Below, one piece after another: positions 59,513 to 64,000 of a DNA stretch of 64,000 nt. The position numbers and the translations under genes were made by a program. The notes below the pieces were generated by a model, which saw nothing but the letters and a program-made list of their open reading frames with translations, made no database searches and was not told the DNA's origin. The stretch covers positions 722,001 through 786,000 of the forward strand of contig JAODUP010000471.1 of the NCBI GenBank assembly GCA_025642065.1, given 5' to 3'. Numbering within the stretch: position 1 is the stretch's first letter; each line of letters begins with the position of its first letter. The stretch is from Paralvinella palmiformis. Lineage: Eukaryota; Annelida; Polychaeta; Terebellida; Alvinellidae.

Positions 59513-62500
59513 CGCGCGCGCGTGTGTATGTGTGTGATAAGTAGCTATATTTGCAATACTTCAAACTAGTAAGCTATCCTCTTATTTTGCGCAAATAGAG
59601 GTAAAATCGTTGAACGTTAACCAGGCTATTATCAAAGCTGTTAGTTCACATTTTGTGTTTGTTGTTTTCCAGGTTGTACGCCTCAGTATGAGTTCATTAC
59701 GGCCTTTCAAGAAAACTACTACATAGATGGGGAATTAACGGAAGGACGTCTATACTTTATCAACCCGTTGAAGGGTGATGTCACTGTCAGAGTATATACC
59801 CCATTGATGGACTCAGGCGTCAACCAAACCATTACCGTAAAGCCCGCCTCTAGTGTCTATGTGGTCATACCACATTCTGTACACTGCAATGGTTCTGGAA
59901 TTCTTAATAAAGGTTAGTACATATGAAGTTAAGTTTTTGCCTTCCAGATTGACGACACTAAATCCCATATTCGTCTCGAGCACACAAATTAAATTAAAAC
60001 ATGAGTAAATTACGTCATTACGTGAAATAACTAAATTAACAACAAACGATCACTCACTCACTCACTCACTCACTCACTCACTCACTCACTCACTCACTCA
60101 CTCACTCACTCACTCACTCACATATACACCCACCCACCCATACACCCACCCAATCACCCACCCACCCACTGGCGTTTGAATCTTTTATCAGAAGAATGTT
60201 TAGACAATATGTGTCATGGGAATTGCACGAAACAAATCTTTAATGCAAAATTGCCTTCATCAATCCAAAACAGGTATTTCCATAATCTCTGATGGAGAGA
60301 TTGTTGTGCAAGCAAACAGCGCGTCAACGATTGGCTCTGATTCTTGGGAGGTTCCGCCAGCAAACAAACTCGGTAGGGTACACGTAATTATGACGTACGT
60401 TTATCCTTACGACCGAACAGACCAGGGACCGTATCAGATGATGATAGTGGCTGCTGAAGAGGCTACCATCGTTACAGTTGAGTTAAAGGGATCATCTCAA
60501 TACTGGGTTACTGTTAAAGAGGACACATACCACCGTGGTGAGAAAATTGAGCTCGAACTGAACAAATATGAAGTAGTTCAGGTGAGTGATTTGTATAGCT
60601 GGCAGACATAGGATGAGTTATTTACCATACTAGTCAATAGGTTGTTAAGAGACAGCTGTGTACTCTCGTTGCTATGTACCGGTTAATAACATTAAAGATT
60701 ACTTTATCTTTATTAAAATGATGAGTATCCATTACTAAGTTTTATGACGTGTGCTACTAACAAGATATTTTAAATAGAAATTTCGCAGAGGAACGAATCC
60801 GGATTTAAATGGTTCAACGAGTGATAAGGACAATTCGTTTACAGATTAACAATATAAACTAAGACATGCATTTCTCTACGAAGCTGCCATATTCTTGTAA
60901 TTGAGGTGTATGGGATGTTTCATTATATCATTTAATTTCCCACAGATTAGTCTGTCTCCTCCATGGCTCGGGGTGACCGGCAACGAGCCAAAACAAGCCA
61001 ATTATCCCGAAACATTCGGTGATGTTCAAGTAAGCAATGTTATAGGCCTTTAAGCGAGATGCGAATGTTTATTTTTACCTCACTGAATTTCAGATACAAT
61101 GCTCACGGGAAGCTGGTTCTGATATGACGGGATCTGTTGTCATTAGCAACCACCCGGTATACGTCACTTGCGGGGCGGTACAGTCATCTGTTGGCGTTTT
61201 CAACTTCACGAGTAATCTCGTCTCTTATGTGCCGCCGACGGAACGAAATGGAAACAATTACGTACTTGCCGCTGCTGAAGGCCGCACAACCAGCACCATA
61301 TTTGGCTTCGTAGGTAGGAAAAATAAACAAGCAAAGCTTTTAGCAATAGAAAACTTCCGCTACGCACGCGCAGTGTATAATTTCGAGATCCGGCCTATTA
61401 ACAACGATGCCGTATTCACAGTGAACTAACACGGACAAACAAAAATGCATTCCTATGTAAAATCACGATTTCTTTTTACACAAGATCAGATTGATTTATA
61501 AAATTGAGTAGATTCATGAAACATCCATTAGGTTTAATGACACCTTTCCCGTCTATTTATGGCCAACAGATTAGATTAATAGTTGGAGATGGTCAGCTTT
61601 CAGTATTTGAGATGACTGCGAGGCAATGATTGTCGAACAGAATGTCAAATAAACTGTAAAGACCGGATAGTGAACAATATGGAACGGACAGTGATGTGAC
61701 CAACGACATTGCTAAATATCTCATATTATAATTAAAAGACGATTTATTGTGATTGATTGATTGATGATTAATGTTTTACGGCCACTTTTGTGCACAAGGT
61801 AGGCTAAATGGGCCGAGCGACCTCCAAAGGTAATGAGGCGAAGTCAAAGACGAAACAACCTTCAGATATACCCACGCCGAGATTCGAACACGGGTGGTAG
61901 TGATCTGGGGGCCAACACGCTACCGCTAGACCACGGAGGCGCCCTAGACGATTTATTGTGAAACTACACTTATGTTTGCAATAAAAATAGAGTTGACAGT
62001 CTGTGTTGCGAAATTCTTCCTTAAATGGTCGCTAAATGAGCGTACTAGCATAGGACGACAAATGCGTTATGTTATAAACGTAAACATCGGTAACTAAATC
62101 CGTATTTCATGGTAAAATATAGCATTTTATTTGATGATGATGATGATGATGATGATGATTGAAGCTTTACGACCACCTTTGTGCACATGGTAGCCTAAAT
62201 GGGCCGAGCAACCTTTAAAGGTAATGAAGCGAAGTCAAAGATAAAATAACCTTCAGATAAACATTTTATTTGAAAAAGGGGATTTCCTATTAGTGAACAA
62301 GTTTGTGTCTGCTGTGATATCACGATCAGATGATTCAAAACAATACAAACTACCAGATTTATGTTAAAGCTTGTACAGAGCATTTTGGAACACTATCAGG
62401 AAATGGAAGTCCACTAAGTAGCGTAATTGTCCCGGAAATCGTTCATTACTTTACGATTGTAATGCGATTTCATGATATCACATGGTTTATTATTTCTCTC

Positions 62501-62773
62501 TCTCTCTATTATTATTATTATTATTATTATATGTTTCTATCACTGTTTGCTTACACATTGTATTTTACATTTATTATTTCAGGACTCGAGGATGACACAC
62601 TATTCCAGATATTTGCAGAAAATGGAGCTACAGCCATATCGAATGCTACACTTTCAGCATTCGCATGCAAAAGATATGTTGTGGAAACGTCTAACATTTA
62701 TCACGTTAAGAGTAATAAGCCAATACTAGCCGTTTATTTGGCGAGAGGTAATGTAGTTGTCAACATATGGTAA
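54027..62773 (+). CDS. Secreted IgGFc-binding-domain protein, 6 exons, possibly incomplete
   Basis: Exons 54027-54081, 59673-59912, 60274-60581, 60946-61029, 61094-61313 and 62583-62773 join in phase to about 365 residues. Exon 1 encodes a signal peptide (MMRALVFILMITTG). Exons 2-6 match the IgGFc-binding N-terminal domain: ENYYIDGELTEGRLYFINP, then a Cys-bearing loop (HSVHCNGSG), GISIISDGEIVVQAN, MIVAAEEATIVTVEL, and a second beta-rich unit (TGSVVISNHPVYVTCGA; YHVKSNKPILAVYLARG). Such proteins are secreted, and in molluscs they occur as expanded families; a mucus or immune binding role is inference. The frame can end at the stop at 62771-62773, or exon 6 may use the donor after 62747 and continue outside the window. 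Reading through exon 5 gives an alternative stop at 61429. Intron 1 is 5.6 kb, so the exon 1 assignment is tentative although phase agrees. Confidence 0.78.
54105..54645. repeat. Minisatellite, ~30-base unit, IgGFc gene intron 1
   Basis: About 17 diverged copies of GTAGCTGTGGGGTACTGTGG plus TGTGATATGTT. It generates long spurious His/Thr/Tyr-rich frames on the minus strand. Confidence 0.85.
55375..55440. mobile_element. Possible single end of a pogo-type element
   Basis: TACAGTAAAGCTCTCCTATT and TAGGGAGGTGTTCTGATTAT resemble the terminal style of Tigger/pogo elements. No opposite end was found. Confidence 0.35.
55985..56660 (+). mobile_element. LINE reverse-transcriptase C-terminus, with nested SINE
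   Basis: Translation gives SRLDYGNAFLYNILHS, then after the SINE AVRLVTCIRKREHI, LQWLPVRFRILCKIVFHTFK and RASAPSL. The 3' end is GGCGCTATATAAAATATTAG with an ATT tail. A TA repeat at 56330-56355 has expanded within it. Confidence 0.85.
56107..56176 (-). mobile_element. 5'-truncated SINE family A nested in a LINE
   Basis: ATG-repeat tail, then GATGTTTTACGGCCACTTTT. A perfect 12-base duplication TACGTCTGGTGA lies at 56095-56106 and 56177-56188 within the LINE coding remnant. Confidence 0.93.
56665..57290 (-). mobile_element. LINE reverse-transcriptase fragment with YADD box
   Basis: The minus strand encodes KYADDT near 57170, then KFKYLDLVIDDQQSRSYQSD, LVVSKRKQKLFFFRLLKSF and SFIENVLSYNCINW, ending with KVIGLPVSGIND. 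Stops and frameshifts disable it. Confidence 0.83.
57455..57755 (-). mobile_element. tRNA-headed SINE family C
   Basis: Minus-strand head GTTAGTTAGAGCGTAGG with GCGAGTTCGAACCTCCGG (B box), body GAACCAGTCGC on the plus strand, and 3' end GGGCGCTATATAAATGTCAC with ATT repeats. Similar to the copy at 30757-31010. Confidence 0.82.
57979..58167 (+). mobile_element. SINE family A, near full-length
   Basis: A box TGGCCTAGCGG, B box GTTCGAATCCCGG, complete core and CATCAATCATCATCATG tail. No clear target duplication. Confidence 0.9.
58962..59038 (+). mobile_element. Minimal LINE 3'-end insertion
   Basis: CTTGCTAGTAAGGGCACTTT then ATTAAATCTACAG and TTA repeats: only the 3' tail of the LINE family at 40388-40935. 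TTG repeats follow. Confidence 0.7.
59457..59525. repeat. (TA)n(TG)n(CG)n compound microsatellite
   Basis: TA passes into TG and then a CGCGCGCG patch, shortly before IgGFc exon 2. Confidence 0.92.
60054..60122. repeat. (TCAC)n array
   Basis: About 17 TCAC units, then degenerate CACC repeats, in IgGFc intron 2. Confidence 0.95.
61753..61945 (-). mobile_element. SINE family A, full-length, IgGFc intron 5
   Basis: Reverse-oriented, with tRNA head at the right (GGGCGCCTCCGTGGTCTAGC on the minus strand). A perfect 16-base duplication AGACGATTTATTGTGA lies at 61737-61752 and 61946-61961, suggesting a young insertion. Confidence 0.95.
62135..62261 (-). mobile_element. 5'-truncated SINE family A, IgGFc intron 5
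   Basis: ATG-repeat tail then the family 3' half. CATTTTATTTGA repeats at 62123-62134 and 62262-62273. Confidence 0.92.
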
Positions 62774-63094
62774 ATATTAGAGATTAATATTGAATGACGT
62801 TTACTTTTTATGATTGCCGTTTGTTTTAAATTGTTGTTTTGTTATTGAATGCGAGCATGGAGCAGATCTGGTGTTGGTGCTTCGCATATACTATTAACGT
62901 TCTTATTTATAACTGAATCCTGAGTAATGTAGATCTTTTATATTTATGTCTTCTAAATATCACACAATTTGTTTGATCTATTATTTGTAACAGCACAATC
63001 CTTAATAATTATGACGTATTATCATATAATAATAATAATAATGATAATGATAATAATAATAATAATGGTATTATCATAAATATTTGGCATTACA

Positions 63095-63100
<6 letters not shown>

Positions 63101-63147
<47 letters not shown>
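63101..63147. repeat. (TA)n microsatellite
   Basis: A pure TA run preceded by degenerate AATAATG repeats from 63028. Confidence 0.95.
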
Positions 63148-63149
<2 letters not shown>

Positions 63150-63204
63150 AATATGGTGTCTCTTCACTAATTTTATACGAATTCCTGTTAACAGTATACA
63201 TGTA

Positions 63205-63933
63205 CAGTCTAACCTGCTCCTAACGCCACCTGTTTGGAAGCGCCACCTGCTCTACACGACACTTTTCCCGATGCAAATTCCATTCAAACTGACCTGTCTG
63301 GAACCGCCACCTGCCCGACGCCGCCAACCGTCATTGTTTCGCGGTCCTAGGTCTACAATATTACCTGTCAAGTAACCGCCAGTTGCGATAATACCGGCGC
63401 TGATTGTCATTGGCCGCACACCACCAACATATTGACCAATAATGGCCCTTCCCCAATGATTATGCCTCCGACAGTGTGCATGAAGTTTTGCGCTGAAGGT
63501 GTCTTAACTATGTTATGTAAAGAAAATTGATTCTTGATGAGCAAACTGACATTTAAGACAATTAAATTAATGATGTAATTAGCTCCCCGTCGGACAATGG
63601 CTCACATAACGCCAAACAGACAAATCTAGAAAATCTATGAAAAACAGAAAACTGCTAAAAGCTTTATGTTCAAATTGTAATTGCAATCTCTACAAACAAA
63701 TTTGTATATAAATTGTCAGCAAATATTTTAATTAATCACATTATACTTTTGATATGCCAACTTGCACGCTTAAGAATTAGATATACACACATGAATATAT
63801 TGTAACAATTAGATATACACACATCAATATAAATAAATAGTGCCTGGAGTTCAGCCTATCTGGAAGCTCCACCTGTCTATAAACGCCACTTTCAGTGAGT
63901 CCCCACAAGTGGCGTAAAGAGCAGGTTAGACTG
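63205..63933. mobile_element. Pogo/Tc1-type MITE, TA target site
   Basis: CAGTCTAACCTGCTCCTAAC at the left and GTAAAGAGCAGGTTAGACTG at the right form about 27-base inverted ends, flanked by TA. The inner GCGCCACCTG words repeat several times. No transposase frame. Confidence 0.85.
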
Positions 63934-64000
63934 TATATGGTAAGTTTACACCACTGTGATTTCAATATGATGTCACATTTGTTATTCCTTAACCCATAAC

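Overview
This window is eukaryotic nuclear DNA, AT-rich, with genes split by GT-AG introns, many dinucleotide microsatellites and a heavy load of transposable elements. The protein content is animal: HMCES, DDX31, NFKBIL1, an ankyrin/SOCS-box-like protein, an iduronate-2-sulfatase-like enzyme and an IgGFc-binding-domain secreted protein. The last family, the tRNA-derived SINEs and the repeat style suggest a lophotrochozoan, most likely a mollusc and perhaps a gastropod. That placement is inference, because no species-diagnostic sequence is present. No bacterial operon, CRISPR array or viral gene was seen.

Layout. 78-6707 (+): HMCES, eight coding exons. 9502-27190 (+): DDX31, seventeen coding exons, with a 6.5 kb first intron full of transposon debris. 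31945-39252 (+): NFKBIL1, five coding exons. 42143-45393 (+): an ankyrin-like/SOCS-box protein with a two-codon first exon and one large GC-rich exon. 46209-47897 (-): a single-exon, GC-rich, membrane-anchored iduronate-2-sulfatase-like gene, convergent with the previous one. 54027-62773 (+): a secreted IgGFc-binding-domain protein, six exons seen and possibly continuing past the window.

The genes look like unrelated housekeeping or cell-specific loci and not a pathway cluster: DNA-protein crosslink repair at abasic sites (HMCES), ribosome biogenesis (DDX31), nuclear ankyrin/J-like protein (NFKBIL1), Cullin-RING adaptor (SOCS box), sulfate removal (sulfatase) and extracellular binding (IgGFc domain).

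Between and inside the genes lie at least twelve copies of one tRNA-derived SINE family (many with target-site duplications), two other tRNA-headed repeat families, seven degraded non-LTR retrotransposon fragments, a very short eighth 3' tail, a hAT transposase fragment, four MITE-like elements with terminal inverted repeats, two minisatellites and a long GACA array. The most notable observations are a one-base phase mismatch at one DDX31 splice junction, a duplicated decoy splice acceptor before DDX31 exon 6, a dispersed double-hairpin repeat, and insertions that repeatedly end 30-60 bp from splice acceptors. I did not find a convincing new multi-gene biological system.
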